Shown here in pieces: positions 26,482-35,566 of a DNA stretch of 64,000 bases. The stretch covers positions 1 to 64,000 of the forward strand of contig CAVSMH010000004.1 in NCBI GenBank assembly GCA_963728965.1, written 5' to 3'. Made by a program: the position numbers and the translations under genes. Source of the stretch: DASQZT01 sp963728965 (GTDB lineage Bacteria > Acidobacteriota > Terriglobia > Bryobacterales > Bryobacteraceae). The notes beneath the pieces were generated by a model. That model made no database searches and was not told where the DNA came from. It worked only from the letters and a program-made list of their open reading frames with translations. Position 1 is the first letter of the stretch. Each line of letters starts with the position of its first letter.

Positions 26482-28035
26482 ATGAACAGACGGATTTTTT
26501 TGGGCAGCGCCGCCGCCATGGGCACGGCCGCGCTGAGCGCATGCAGGCGGGCGCCGGTGGCGGCGGCACCGGCCGGGTTCGAGCTGGACGAGGTGAGTCT
26601 CGCGGATCTCATCGAGGGGCTGAAGCAGGGGCGCTGGACGTCGCGGCGACTGGTGGATCTCTACAGCGGGCGCATCCACGAGATCGATGCAAACGGCCCG
26701 CAGGTGGGCGCGGTGATCGAAATGAACCCGGAGGCCGCGGCGCTGGCCGACCAGTACGACCGCGAGCGGCGGCAGGGGCAGCTTCGCGGGCCGCTGCACG
26801 GGATTCCGATTCTGCTGAAGGACAACATCGGCACGGCGGACCGCATGTCCACCAGCGCCGGGTCGCTGGCGCTCGAAGGCTGGCATCCGCCGGAGGATGC
26901 GGCGGTGGCGGCGCGGCTGCGCGCGGCGGGCGCGATCTTCCTGGGGAAAACCAACCTGAGCGAATGGGCGAATTTCCGCAGCACGCACTCGGTGAGCGGC
27001 TGGAGCGGCCGCGGCGGACAGACGCGCAATCCGTATGCGCTGCGGCGCAACCCATCGGGTTCGAGTTCGGGATCGGGCGCGGCGGTGGCGGCCAACCTGT
27101 GCGCCGCGGCGGTCGGCACGGAAACCGACGGCTCGGTGGTGAGCCCGGCGTCGATCAACGGAATCGTGGGGGTGAAGCCCACGCTGGGCCTCTTGGGCGG
27201 GGTGGGGATCGTGCCCATCGCCCACAGCCAGGACACGGCGGGTCCGATGGCGCGCACGGTCGGGGACGCGGCGATCCTGCTGGCGGCGATGGCGGGGCAC
27301 GGCAACTACACCGGTTCGCTCGATGCCGGCGGCCTCAAGGGCGCGCGCCTGGGCGTGGCGCGCAAGTTCTTCGAGAGAAACCCGCGCATGGACCGCCTGG
27401 TGACCCAGTACGCGGATGTATTGAAGGGCGCCGGCGCCGAGGTGATCGATCCGGCGGACCTGCCGCATCAGGGCGCGTGGGGCGACCCGGAACTGGAAGT
27501 GCTCGAGTACGAGTCTAGGACGGATTTGAACGCGTACCTGGCGCATCTGCCGGCATCGTTTCCAGCGCGGTCGCTGGCGGACCTGATCGTATTCAACGAG
27601 AAGAACCGCAGCCGCGAGATGCCGTATTTCGAGCAGGAGATTTTTGTGGCCTCCGAAACGAAGGGGCCGCTCACCGAGAAGAAATACCTGGACGCGCGCC
27701 GGGAATGCCTGCGGGTGACGCGCACCGAGGGCATCGACGCGGTGATGGACAAACACAGGCTGGATGCTATAGTGACCCTGACCGGCGGACCGGCATGGCT
27801 GATCGATTACGTGAACGGCGACACCGATACGGGCAGTTGCTCGAGCCCGGCGGCAATCGCCGGATATCCGCACATCACCGTCCCGGCGGGATTTTTCCAG
27901 GGGCTGCCCATGGGGTTGTCGTTTTTCGGGCGGGCGCGGAGCGAGCCGGTGCTGTTCCGGCTGGCGTTCGCGTTCGAGACGGCCACGAAGGCGCGGAAAC
28001 CGCCGGCATTTCGCGACGGCGCCGACGTTTCGTAA
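26482..28035 (+). CDS. Amidase-signature family hydrolase (lipoprotein or Tat-exported)
   Basis: This 517-residue amidase starts with NRRIFLGSAAAMG and a lipobox LSAC (Cys21), suggesting export and lipid anchoring. The Ser-Ser-Lys site is visible: K113 (ILLKDNIGT), the serine-rich PSGSSSGSG (191-199) and S218 in GTETDGSVVSPAS. The family hydrolyses amide bonds; the substrate here is unknown. It follows the metalloprotease by 4 bases. GC content and codon use match the host-like part of the window. Confidence 0.9.
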   Translation: MNRRIFLGSAAAMGTAALSACRRAPVAAAPAGFELDEVSLADLIEGLKQGRWTSRRLVDLYSGRIHEIDANGPQVGAVIEMNPEAAALADQYDRERRQGQLRGPLHGIPILLKDNIGTADRMSTSAGSLALEGWHPPEDAAVAARLRAAGAIFLGKTNLSEWANFRSTHSVSGWSGRGGQTRNPYALRRNPSGSSSGSGAAVAANLCAAAVGTETDGSVVSPASINGIVGVKPTLGLLGGVGIVPIAHSQDTAGPMARTVGDAAILLAAMAGHGNYTGSLDAGGLKGARLGVARKFFERNPRMDRLVTQYADVLKGAGAEVIDPADLPHQGAWGDPELEVLEYESRTDLNAYLAHLPASFPARSLADLIVFNEKNRSREMPYFEQEIFVASETKGPLTEKKYLDARRECLRVTRTEGIDAVMDKHRLDAIVTLTGGPAWLIDYVNGDTDTGSCSSPAAIAGYPHITVPAGFFQGLPMGLSFFGRARSEPVLFRLAFAFETATKARKPPAFRDGADVS

Positions 28036-28077
28036 GTCGTTCGGGCGCGGCGTGCGGTAGCCGCGTAAGGAGAGAGC

Positions 28078-28818
28078 ATGGCGAATGCATTCGGCACGGA
28101 GCGGATGGCCGAGGGCTACGCACGTTTCCGGCCGCCGGTCCACGAGCGGGTGATCGAGCTGGTACGTCCGCGTTTGGGCGGCGCGAAATTCGGACGGGCG
28201 CTGGATGTCGGGTGCGGCGCGGGTCTCTCGACCAGGGCGCTCGACGGGCTGGCGGCGCCGGCGGTGGGAATCGAGCCCGTAGAGGCGATGCTCCCGTGGG
28301 CGCGGAGGGTCGCTCCGCGGGCACATTTTCTGGCGGGCCGGGCCGAGGCGATTCCGCTGCGCGCCGGCTCGGTGGAATTGATTACGGCCGCGGGCTCGCT
28401 CAACTACGCCGACCTGGCGCGGTTCTTCGGCGAAGCGCGGCGGGTGTTGGCGCCGGGTGGAATCGTGGTGGTGTACGATTTCGGGCCAGGCCGACGGCCG
28501 GACGGCTGGTTGGAGTCGTTCGTCGCCCGCTATCCCTGGCCGGAACTGGAGGCCGCGGAGATAAACGCGGCGCGGTTGGCGGAGGCGGGGTTTCACGTGC
28601 GGAGCGAGTTTGCGTTCTCCATTGCGCTGGGGCTGACTCGCGATTTCTACCTCGAGTACATGATGACGGAGACCAATGTCGCGCTCGCCATTCGCAACGG
28701 AGGGCGCGAGGAGGAGATCCGGGAATGGTGCGCCGGGAGGCTGCGCGAGGCTTGGGAAGCGGATTCCGCGGAGGTAGTGTTTCGCGGCGAGGTCGTGGTT
28801 GCGGACGCGGGTAGATAG
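28078..28818 (+). CDS. Class I SAM-dependent methyltransferase
   Basis: This 246-residue enzyme has motif I LDVGCGAGLSTRAL (residues 42-55), acidic motif II in VGIEPVEAM, motif III region LITAAGSLNYADLARFF, and post-motif ARRVLAPGGIVVVYDFG. AGGAGAG lies about 5 bases before the ATG at 28078. It has the general UbiE/MenG-like small-molecule methyltransferase pattern; the substrate is not deducible. It lies 42 bp after the amidase. Confidence 0.88.
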   Translation: MANAFGTERMAEGYARFRPPVHERVIELVRPRLGGAKFGRALDVGCGAGLSTRALDGLAAPAVGIEPVEAMLPWARRVAPRAHFLAGRAEAIPLRAGSVELITAAGSLNYADLARFFGEARRVLAPGGIVVVYDFGPGRRPDGWLESFVARYPWPELEAAEINAARLAEAGFHVRSEFAFSIALGLTRDFYLEYMMTETNVALAIRNGGREEEIREWCAGRLREAWEADSAEVVFRGEVVVADAGR

Positions 28819-28863
28819 CGCGTGGCCGGCGCGGCGCACCCGTGTCTGCGCGTCACCGGCTAG

Positions 28864-30363
28864 CAGCCTGTGGTAATAGTGAGACGGGCGAATAAAGACA
28901 TGTGACCTCGTAAATGTTTTGAGCGTCTATTGGATATGGCAATGGGAACGCGGCGGAAGCGGGAGCGGCAACAGGATCTGTGGATCGCAACCAGCGATGT
29001 GGTCGAGACACCAGCCAATGTCTTCTACGACCGCTTGAATCAGATTCTGGACGGGCACGATTTCGATGCCAAGGTGGAGCGGCTGTGCCGGAAGTTTTAC
29101 AAAGACAGCGTATACGGTCGGCCCAGCATGGCGCCGGGGGTCTACTTCCGATCGCTACTGATCGGTTTTTTTTGAGGGCCTCGATTCGGAGCGAGGAATC
29201 GCGTGGCGGACAGCCGACTCTCTGTCGTTACGGAAATTCCTGGGCTACGCGCTGGATGAGGCCACGCCGGATCATTCCACGATTTCGCGCACGCGGCGAT
29301 TGTATTGGCTGGAGACGCACAAGGCCGTGTTCCGCTGGGTGCTGAAGATCCTCGATCAAGAGGGACTGGTCAGCGGACGGACCGTATCGATTGATGCCAC
29401 TACGCTGGAAGCCAATGCGGCGCTGAAAAGCATCGTGCGGCGGGACAACGGACAAAGCTACAACGACTATCTGAAGGAACTGGCCAAGGCCGCCGGGATC
29501 GAGAACCCGACGCGCGAACAGTTGGCACGACTGGACCGCAAGCGAAAGAAGAAAGGATCGAATCAGGAGTGGATGAGCCCCAGTGACCCCGACGCCCGAA
29601 TCACCAAAATGAAGGATGGGCGGACGCACCTGGCGCACAAGGCCGAGCACGCAGTGGATCTGACCAGTGGGGCGCTGCTGGCAGTGACGCTGCAGCCGGC
29701 CAATGAAGGGGACACGACGACGATCCACCGGACCCTGGAAGAAGCGCAAGCTGTGGCCCGCGAGATCAACGAACATGGAGTCGAAGAGGTGGTAGCGGAC
29801 AAGGGCTATCACAGCGGCGCGGTGCTGAAGAAAGTACATGAGCAGGAAGTCCGATGCTACATCCCCGAGCCGGAGCGTGGGCGGCGAAACTGGCAAGGTG
29901 AGGGGAAGGAGGAAGAGCAGAAGCGGACCTATGAAAACCGGCGGCGTGGGCGCGGCGACCGCAACAAGCGACTCCAGAAGTTGCGGAGCGAACTGACGGA
30001 GCGGAGCTTCGCACACCTATACGAGACCGGCGGAATGAGACGGGTGCACCTGCGGGGTCGGAAGAACATTCTGAAGCGACTACTGGTGCACGGAGCCGCG
30101 TTCAATCTCTCGTTGATCCTGCGCCAGACCATGGGAGTGGGGAAGCCCCGGCGGTTACAGGGGCTTTCTTTGCAACCGTTTATGCTGTTCGCGCGCATTT
30201 TTTCGTGGCTCTGGGCGACATCACGAGCACCAGAACAAAGGAGTGAGAGCTTTGCAATGCAAAGCGGCGGCGCGAGGGCCATGCTGCCAGCCGATTCAGG
30301 CATATATCAAGTAATTTGCTTCGGGCTGGCTGCCTGGAAAACGCCTACTTCTGACACGGGCTG
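28864..30363 (+). mobile_element. IS1182-like insertion sequence, complete, flanked by CTAG
   Basis: This is a 1500-bp element with inverted ends CAGCCTGTGG (left, 28864) and CAGCCCGTGT (reverse complement of the right end at 30363). CTAG is present immediately outside both ends (28860-28863 and 30364-30367), consistent with a 4-bp palindromic target duplication. The same CTAG flanks the truncated relative at 15572-15920. It encodes one transposase split by a homopolymer frameshift. Confidence 0.85.
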
Positions 30364-30367
30364 CTAG
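28936..30367 (+). pseudogene. IS1182-like transposase with +1 frameshift at a T8 run
   Basis: The first frame (ATG 28936) encodes the DUF772 N-terminal domain and stops at 29175 right after the eight T at 29166-29173. The sequel GLDSERGIAWRT and the DDE domain (VSGRTVSIDATTLEANA, VEEVVADKGYHS, and the C-terminal LTERSFAHLYETGG) lie in the next frame. The related remnant at 15572-15920 has seven T and reads straight through. The element is therefore either inactivated by one inserted T, or expressed by transcriptional slippage on T8. The final stop (TAG 30365-30367) is partly provided by the flanking CTAG. Confidence 0.85.
30143..30170 (+). terminator. Terminator-like hairpin inside the 3' end of the IS1182-like ORF
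   Basis: A 7-bp stem AAGCCCC/GGGGCTT (30143-30149, 30160-30166) with a 10-base loop is followed by TCTT. It lies within the open frame shortly after RQTMG, near the point where relatives of this family usually end. It may serve as the element's own terminator. Confidence 0.4.
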
Positions 30368-31167
30368 GTGTATGAGCCGGGTTTGCGGATCCAGATGTTG
30401 CGATAACGGACGGGGTGGCCGTGGTCCTGAAGGAGCAGAGGCTCTTCGGCGCCATGCGGCGAGACCTTCGGCACAGCGCGATACGTGCTGGGCCCCAGCA
30501 CCTCTTTATGGTTGTGAACCACCACGCCGTTGTAGAACACGGTTTGATACGGGGGCTTCACCATCCGGCCGTTTTCGAAACGCGGCGCCTCGAAGACGAT
30601 GTCGTAGGTGTTCCACTCGCCGGGCTTGCGCGCGGGGGTGACCAGGGGTGGCCACTGCCCGTAAATCGCGCCCGCCTGGCCATCGGCATAGGTGGGATTG
30701 TTCCAGGCATCGAGCACTTGAATTTCATAACGGCCCATGATGTAGATGCCGCTGTTGCCGCGGTCCTGGCTGGTGCCGCGAATGACCGGCGGCGCCGCCC
30801 ACTCGACGTGGAGCTGGCAATCGCCGAACTTTTCGCGGGTGAACATGTCGCCGGTGCGAGGCGCGACTTCGAAGTAGCCGTTTTCGACGCGCCAGCGGGG
30901 CGCCACCAGCCGGCCGCGAACGGTCTGCGCCCACTTGGAGAGGTCCTTGCCGTCGAAGAGAATGACGGCATCGGAGGGGGGCGCGCCGGGAGTGGCGCCG
31001 GGTGTGATCTGCGGCGGATGGGGGCGGTCGGAATCGTGGACGTGCCAGTGTTGGCCGGGCAGCATGGGTGTGTCTTTGAAGCCGAGATCGCCATTCTGCT
31101 GGGCGATGAGGAGGAAGGCGAAGCCGGCCGCGGCGGCGGTAACGATACGGAGGCATGTGCTGGACAT
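30364..31167 (-). CDS. DUF1080 (3-keto-disaccharide hydrolase-like) secreted protein
   Basis: This 267-residue protein has a signal peptide (SSTCLRIVTAAAAGFAFLLIA). The DUF1080 domain spans about 80-265: DAVILFDGKDLSKWAQ, GDCQLHVEWAAPP, RGNSGIYIMGRYEIQVLD, and a C-terminal strand with VRYRNIWIRK. The concanavalin-like fold binds or cleaves sugars. The start at 31167 gives the signal peptide; 31215 is also open. The TAG stop lies in the CTAG flanking the IS1182-like element, so the insertion struck exactly at the gene's end without changing the protein. Confidence 0.88.
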   Translation of the reverse strand: MSSTCLRIVTAAAAGFAFLLIAQQNGDLGFKDTPMLPGQHWHVHDSDRPHPPQITPGATPGAPPSDAVILFDGKDLSKWAQTVRGRLVAPRWRVENGYFEVAPRTGDMFTREKFGDCQLHVEWAAPPVIRGTSQDRGNSGIYIMGRYEIQVLDAWNNPTYADGQAGAIYGQWPPLVTPARKPGEWNTYDIVFEAPRFENGRMVKPPYQTVFYNGVVVHNHKEVLGPSTYRAVPKVSPHGAEEPLLLQDHGHPVRYRNIWIRKPGSYT

Positions 31168-31229
31168 AAAGAAACAGCATAGAACAGGCTCTTGGCCGTG
31201 GTGGCCCATTGGCATGGTAGGGTAACGGG

Positions 31230-31805
31230 ATGGCGCGAGCGGTATGGCTGATGCGGCATGGGGAGACTGAGTGGAGCCGGTCCGGAGCGCATACCGGGCG
31301 GACCGACCTTCCGCTCACTCCGGAAGGGCGCGAGAAGGCAGCGGCGATGGGGCGCTGGCTGCGGGGCCGCGCATTCGCACTGGTGCTGGCGAGTCCGCTC
31401 GAGCGGGCGCGCGACACCTGCCGGCTGGCGGGCTACGAAGGGCAGGCGGTGGTCGATGCCAACCTGCGCGAGTGGGACTACGGCGAGTACGAAGGGCGGA
31501 CCACAGCCGAAATCCAGCAGGAGGCGCCGGGGTGGTCGGTGTGGGAACAGGGGCCGCGCGGCGGCGAGACCGTGGAACAGGTTGCGGTGCGCGCCGACGC
31601 GGTGATTGCGCGGGTAGCGGCGGTGGAGGGCGAAGTGGCGCTGTTCGCGCACGGCCATCTGCTGCGTATCCTGGCGGCACGCTGGCTGCGACTGGAGCCG
31701 CGCGCAGGACGCCTGCTGGCGCTCGACACGGCATCAGTAAGCACGCTGGGGTACGAGCGCACCACCCGCGTGCTTCGCCGCTGGAACCTTACGGTTTGGG
31801 ACTGA
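31230..31805 (+). CDS. Histidine phosphatase family protein (phosphoglycerate mutase-like)
   Basis: This 191-residue protein has the catalytic RHGET at residues 9-13, then LASPLERARDTCRLAG, the acidic REWDYGEYEGR and the second histidine in LFAHGHLLRIL. This is the branch-1 histidine phosphatase pattern (phosphohistidine intermediate). The substrate is unknown; such proteins include GpmB- and CobC-like phosphatases. It is divergent from the DUF1080 gene, and its 3' end overlaps the convergent hypothetical gene by 17 bases. Confidence 0.88.
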   Translation: MARAVWLMRHGETEWSRSGAHTGRTDLPLTPEGREKAAAMGRWLRGRAFALVLASPLERARDTCRLAGYEGQAVVDANLREWDYGEYEGRTTAEIQQEAPGWSVWEQGPRGGETVEQVAVRADAVIARVAAVEGEVALFAHGHLLRILAARWLRLEPRAGRLLALDTASVSTLGYERTTRVLRRWNLTVWD

Positions 31806-32157
31806 CCAGGTTGACCCGGACGGGTTTGCCGGAGGTCTTCCCAATTTTGCAAATGAGTTGCAACGAGTCAACGGCGGCGATGACCCGGGTCAGGGCTCGC
31901 GCGGCATCGGTGCCGGTGAGCACAACGACCTGGCGGGTGGGTGCGAAGACTTCCAGAACGCGGATGGATTCCGAACCGGAGTGATAGTAGACGGCCAGTT
32001 CCTCGTCTTCTTTGAGCGCCCTCTGCATCGCGTTGATCTGGGCAAGGAACGTGCCAGGGACGTTCTCCGGCTGTCCGGGCGCGGGGGCGGGGTCCTTGCT
32101 GGAAGCGGAGAGGATCGCCTGCTGCGCGATTTGTTTGGTGAACTCGCCGAGGGCCAT
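31789..32157 (-). CDS. Conserved hypothetical protein
   Basis: From the ATG at 32157 (MALGEFTKQIAQQAILS) the product is 122 residues: an N-terminal helix, a Pro/Ala linker, a helix LAQINAMQRALKEDEELAV, and a beta-rich C-terminus (IRVLEVFAPTRQVVVLTG). I do not recognise a family. The longer frame to 32370 overlaps upstream sequence and is less likely. It lies between and opposite to the histidine phosphatase and the receiver-like gene. Confidence 0.55.
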   Translation of the reverse strand: MALGEFTKQIAQQAILSASSKDPAPAPGQPENVPGTFLAQINAMQRALKEDEELAVYYHSGSESIRVLEVFAPTRQVVVLTGTDAARALTRVIAAVDSLQLICKIGKTSGKPVRVNLVSPKP

Positions 32158-32386
32158 GAAGGACGATGCTATCACGTGGAGCCGGCGATGGCATGGTTCG
32201 CTCTCCACTACCGTTGACCGGTCACGAACAACACCATAGTATTCTTCGACGGGTGGTGTTTTGCCATCGTCGTCAATCTCACGAAACAAAAACGATTTCA
32301 CGAAAACAGACCAATTAAGTAGTTCTGCTGTTACAACCTGCGGTGTAGAATTAAGGCAGAAAGAGACCACCGAGGAGCGCGCAGAA

Positions 32387-32782
32387 ATGAGATCCCGGAT
32401 ATTGTTTATTTCCGGGCATCGAGACGATGCCCTCCGCCTCTCGCAGATGCTACGGGCTCTGCCATTGGCACTAGATCACGTGAACAGTTTGGAGCAGGCG
32501 CGCGCCAGGCTACAGCAGGACGAGTTCGAGGTGATTTTGACGGAGGCCAATCTGCCCGATGGGAATTGGCTGGACGTTCTTCATCTTACTCGTGAAAACC
32601 CCCGCGAAACCGAGGTAATCGTTACCGACCCGCACGCTGACGCCCGTTTCTGGTCGGAGGTGCTCAACCTGGGCGCATATGACCTGCTGGCGCAGCCGTT
32701 TTACGAGCCGGAGGTGCGGCGTATCTTGTATAACGCGTGCTCCCGGCCTGGAATGCAGCCGATCACGATGGCTGCCGTATAA
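32387..32782 (+). CDS. Stand-alone receiver-like protein lacking the phosphoacceptor Asp
   Basis: This 131-residue protein fits a response-regulator receiver fold: RILFISGHRDDALRLSQML (strand 1 with acidic pair), then FEVILTEANLPDGNW, where the canonical strand-3 Asp is Glu, then TEVIVTDPHADARFWSEVLNLGAYDLLAQPF with the Ala-Tyr switch region and the C-terminal helix. The usual Lys of strand 5 appears as Gln. Glu can mimic phospho-Asp, so it may act as a constitutively active or partner-binding pseudo-receiver (inference). It has no output domain. It lies 23 bp upstream of the M20 peptidase. Confidence 0.78.
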   Translation: MRSRILFISGHRDDALRLSQMLRALPLALDHVNSLEQARARLQQDEFEVILTEANLPDGNWLDVLHLTRENPRETEVIVTDPHADARFWSEVLNLGAYDLLAQPFYEPEVRRILYNACSRPGMQPITMAAV

Positions 32783-32805
32783 TGGTTTCTCCCGAGTGAG
32801 AGACC

Positions 32806-34176
32806 ATGTCTTCCGCCAGCGACACGTTCGTTAACCAGAACCGCGACCGTTTTCTCTCGGAGTTGAAGGAGTTTATCCGGATACCGAGCATCAGCACGCT
32901 GCCCGAGAATCGCCCCGATATCGAGCGCGCCGCCCGGTTTGTGGCGGAGAGCCTCCGCGCCGTGGGGATGGAGCACATCGAGATCATTCCCACGGAGAAA
33001 CATCCGCTGGTGTATGCGGACTGGCTGCGCGCGCCGGGCAAGCCGACGGTGTTGTGCTACGGACACTACGATGTGCAGCCGGCCGATCCGCTGGAGCTAT
33101 GGCAGAGCCCGCCGTTTGAGCCGACCGAGCGCAACGGCAACCTGTACGCGCGCGGTGCGGTGGATGACAAAGGGCAGATGTATATGCACATCAAGGCCCT
33201 GGAAACCTTGAGCGCGGTAAACGGAACCTTGCCGGTGAATGTGAAGTTCCTGGTGGAGGGCGAAGAGGAAATCGGCGGCGCGTCGATTGCGAAGTACGTG
33301 GCGGCGAACGCCGAGAAACTGCGGGCGGATGTGGCGCTGGTCTCGGACACGGCGATGTACGCGGACGGGATGCCGACCTTGTGTATCGGACTGCGCGGGC
33401 TGATCTACATGGAGATCGAATCCGACGGCCCGGCGCGCGACCTGCATTCCGGGCTGTACGGCGGCGCGGCGCCGAATGCGGTTTACGGCTTGATCGAGCT
33501 TTTGGCGAAGGCCAAGGACGCCAACGGGGTGATACAGATCCCGGGAATCTACGATAACGTCGAAGATCCCGCACCGGCGGAGATGGCGAGCTGGAAGCGG
33601 CTGCCGTTTGCGGAGAGCGAGTTTCTGGCCAACGAAGTGGGCTCGACGGAGCTGACCGGAGAGCCGGACCGCACGGTGCTGGAGCGAGTTTGGTCGCGGC
33701 CGACGCTCGAAGTGCACGGCATTGCCGGCGGGTTCACGGGCGCGGGGGCCAAGACCGTGATTCCGGCGAAAGCCACCGCCAAGGTGAGCGTGCGGCTGGT
33801 GCCGCGGCAGGATCCGCAGCACGTAATCGACTCGGTGCGAAAGTGGGTGCGGGCGAATACGCCCAAAGGCATCCGCACCGAAGTGCGGGTACTGAGCGCG
33901 TCGCCGGGGCTGGTGGTGAACCCGGAGCACCCCGCCATCGACATCGCATCGAGAGCGTTCGGAGACGTGTTCGGCAAGCCGACCGTGTTCATCCGCTCGG
34001 GAGGCTCGATTCCGATTGTGGGAGACTTTGCCACCCATCTGGGAATTCCGACCATCCTGATGGGCTTCGGACTGCCGGATGACGGCCTGCATTCGCCCAA
34101 TGAAAAATACAAAGTAGAGAATTATTACCTGGGGATCATGACGACCGCGCACTTCCTCGAGCAGTACGGGCGGTAA
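32806..34176 (+). CDS. M20-family dipeptidase / metallopeptidase
   Basis: This 456-residue enzyme has metal ligands in GHYDVQPADP (His and Asp) and ARGAVDDKGQ, the catalytic pair in EGEEEIGG, a dimerisation domain around 200-330 (GLIYMEIESDGPARDLHSG) and a final metal His near GLHSPNEKY. This is the CNDP-like/ArgE-DapE pattern for dipeptidases using two zinc ions in the cytoplasm. No signal peptide is present. It follows the pseudo-receiver closely. Confidence 0.92.
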   Translation: MSSASDTFVNQNRDRFLSELKEFIRIPSISTLPENRPDIERAARFVAESLRAVGMEHIEIIPTEKHPLVYADWLRAPGKPTVLCYGHYDVQPADPLELWQSPPFEPTERNGNLYARGAVDDKGQMYMHIKALETLSAVNGTLPVNVKFLVEGEEEIGGASIAKYVAANAEKLRADVALVSDTAMYADGMPTLCIGLRGLIYMEIESDGPARDLHSGLYGGAAPNAVYGLIELLAKAKDANGVIQIPGIYDNVEDPAPAEMASWKRLPFAESEFLANEVGSTELTGEPDRTVLERVWSRPTLEVHGIAGGFTGAGAKTVIPAKATAKVSVRLVPRQDPQHVIDSVRKWVRANTPKGIRTEVRVLSASPGLVVNPEHPAIDIASRAFGDVFGKPTVFIRSGGSIPIVGDFATHLGIPTILMGFGLPDDGLHSPNEKYKVENYYLGIMTTAHFLEQYGR

Positions 34177-34267
34177 ACCGCCCAACCCGTGACATACGCG
34201 GGGAAGGGGGCGGCGTGGCAGCGATATTGGGCTCGACGGAGGCCCGCTGATACACTGGATATCACAC

Positions 34268-35560
34268 GTGCACTTGGGCTCGAAAATCGTTCCGTGCCTG
34301 GTTTTGGCGCTGCTGGCGTTGGCCGGCTGTGGGCCGGGGAAGCGGGTTGCGCCTTCGATCGGCGAGGCGTTTGTCGGCCCGCCGACGCTGAAGATTCGCA
34401 GCGACATCCCCATGCAGTCGCCGCCGGTGGCCACAGTGAAGCATGGCGACCGGCTGGAGATCCTCGGGCGGCGCAGGCGTTTTCTGAAGGTGCGAACGCC
34501 GGGCGGGGCGGAGGGCTGGACCGACGAGCGGCAGATGCTTTCGGGGGACGAGATGACCTTCCTCAAGGAACTGGCGCAGCGCGCCGCCGCGCTGCCCGTG
34601 CAGGGGCGGGCGATCAGCTATGCCGAGCTGAACGTACACACCCAGCCCAATCGCGGCGCACCCAGTTTTCTCCAGATCAAGCCCAAGGAAAAAGTAGACG
34701 TGCTGACGCACGTGACAACTCCGCGAACTGACCTGCCGCGCAAGCCGCTGATTCCGCCGCCGCCGAAGAAGTCGAAAACGCCAGCCAGGAAGAGCAGCGG
34801 CAAACCGCCTAAGTACCCTCCGCCGGCCATGCCGAAGCCGCCAGAACTGCCCCGCGACTGGCTGGAGCTCTCCAAGACGGCGCTGAGCGACGACGATATC
34901 CCCAGCGAAGAAGAGCCGCCGCCGGCCAAGCCGATCCCCACGGACCACTGGAGTCTCATCCGGACGCCGGGCGGGCAGTCGGGGTGGGTATTGACGCGGC
35001 GCCTGATGATGGCCATCCCGGATGAGGTGGCGCAGTACGCTGAGGGCCACCGCATCGTTTCGTATTTTTCGCTGGGCAAGGTGGACGACGAGGGCGTCAA
35101 GAAAGACATCTGGCTGTGGACGACGATCTCCGCGGGAGCGCCGTATGATTTCGAGAGCTTCCGGGTGTTCATCTGGAGCCTGCGGCGGCATCGCTACGAG
35201 ACCGCATATATCGAGCGGAATCTGAAGGGCTATGCGCCCGTGCTGTTGCAGGACGTGGATTTTTCCACGCCGGGGCGGACCCGGGGCGATGCGACCACCG
35301 CGAAATATCCCGGTTTTTCGATTTGCGTGGAGAAGGCCGACGGGCAGCGCTACCGCCGCCAGTACGCACTGCTGAGCAACATCGTGCGGTATGCCGGCGA
35401 GCGGCCGTGTGAAGCGGCGCCGGCCATTCCGGACTACCTGCAAACGGTCAAAGCGCCGGCCGCGGAAGCTCCGGAGCCCGCTCCCGCGAAGGCCGAGAGC
35501 CTCAAGGAGCGGTTGAAACGGCGCATCCATTCGTGGTTCCACCGGGGCTCGGGCGGGTAG
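34268..35560 (+). CDS. Lipoprotein with SH3-type domains
   Basis: This 430-residue protein begins (GTG at 34268) with a lipoprotein signal (IVPCLVLALLALAGC). A first SH3-like segment follows (PPVATVKHGDRLEILGRRRRFLKVRTPGGAEGW), then LNVHTQP, a long Pro/Lys-rich linker (residues ~160-205) and a second SH3-like end (WSLIRTPGGQSGWVLTRRL). A C-terminal conserved region and a basic helix close the protein. It may be a periplasmic binding or sensing lipoprotein; the function is unknown. It ends 6 bases before priA. Confidence 0.72.
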   Translation: MHLGSKIVPCLVLALLALAGCGPGKRVAPSIGEAFVGPPTLKIRSDIPMQSPPVATVKHGDRLEILGRRRRFLKVRTPGGAEGWTDERQMLSGDEMTFLKELAQRAAALPVQGRAISYAELNVHTQPNRGAPSFLQIKPKEKVDVLTHVTTPRTDLPRKPLIPPPPKKSKTPARKSSGKPPKYPPPAMPKPPELPRDWLELSKTALSDDDIPSEEEPPPAKPIPTDHWSLIRTPGGQSGWVLTRRLMMAIPDEVAQYAEGHRIVSYFSLGKVDDEGVKKDIWLWTTISAGAPYDFESFRVFIWSLRRHRYETAYIERNLKGYAPVLLQDVDFSTPGRTRGDATTAKYPGFSICVEKADGQRYRRQYALLSNIVRYAGERPCEAAPAIPDYLQTVKAPAAEAPEPAPAKAESLKERLKRRIHSWFHRGSGG

Positions 35561-35566
35561 CAGGCG

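Noticed and set aside
26335..28839. 834-codon minus-strand open frame
   Set aside because: It is fully antisense to the protease, amidase and methyltransferase genes, is Arg/Pro/His-rich without domain motifs, and results from strong GC bias at third positions.
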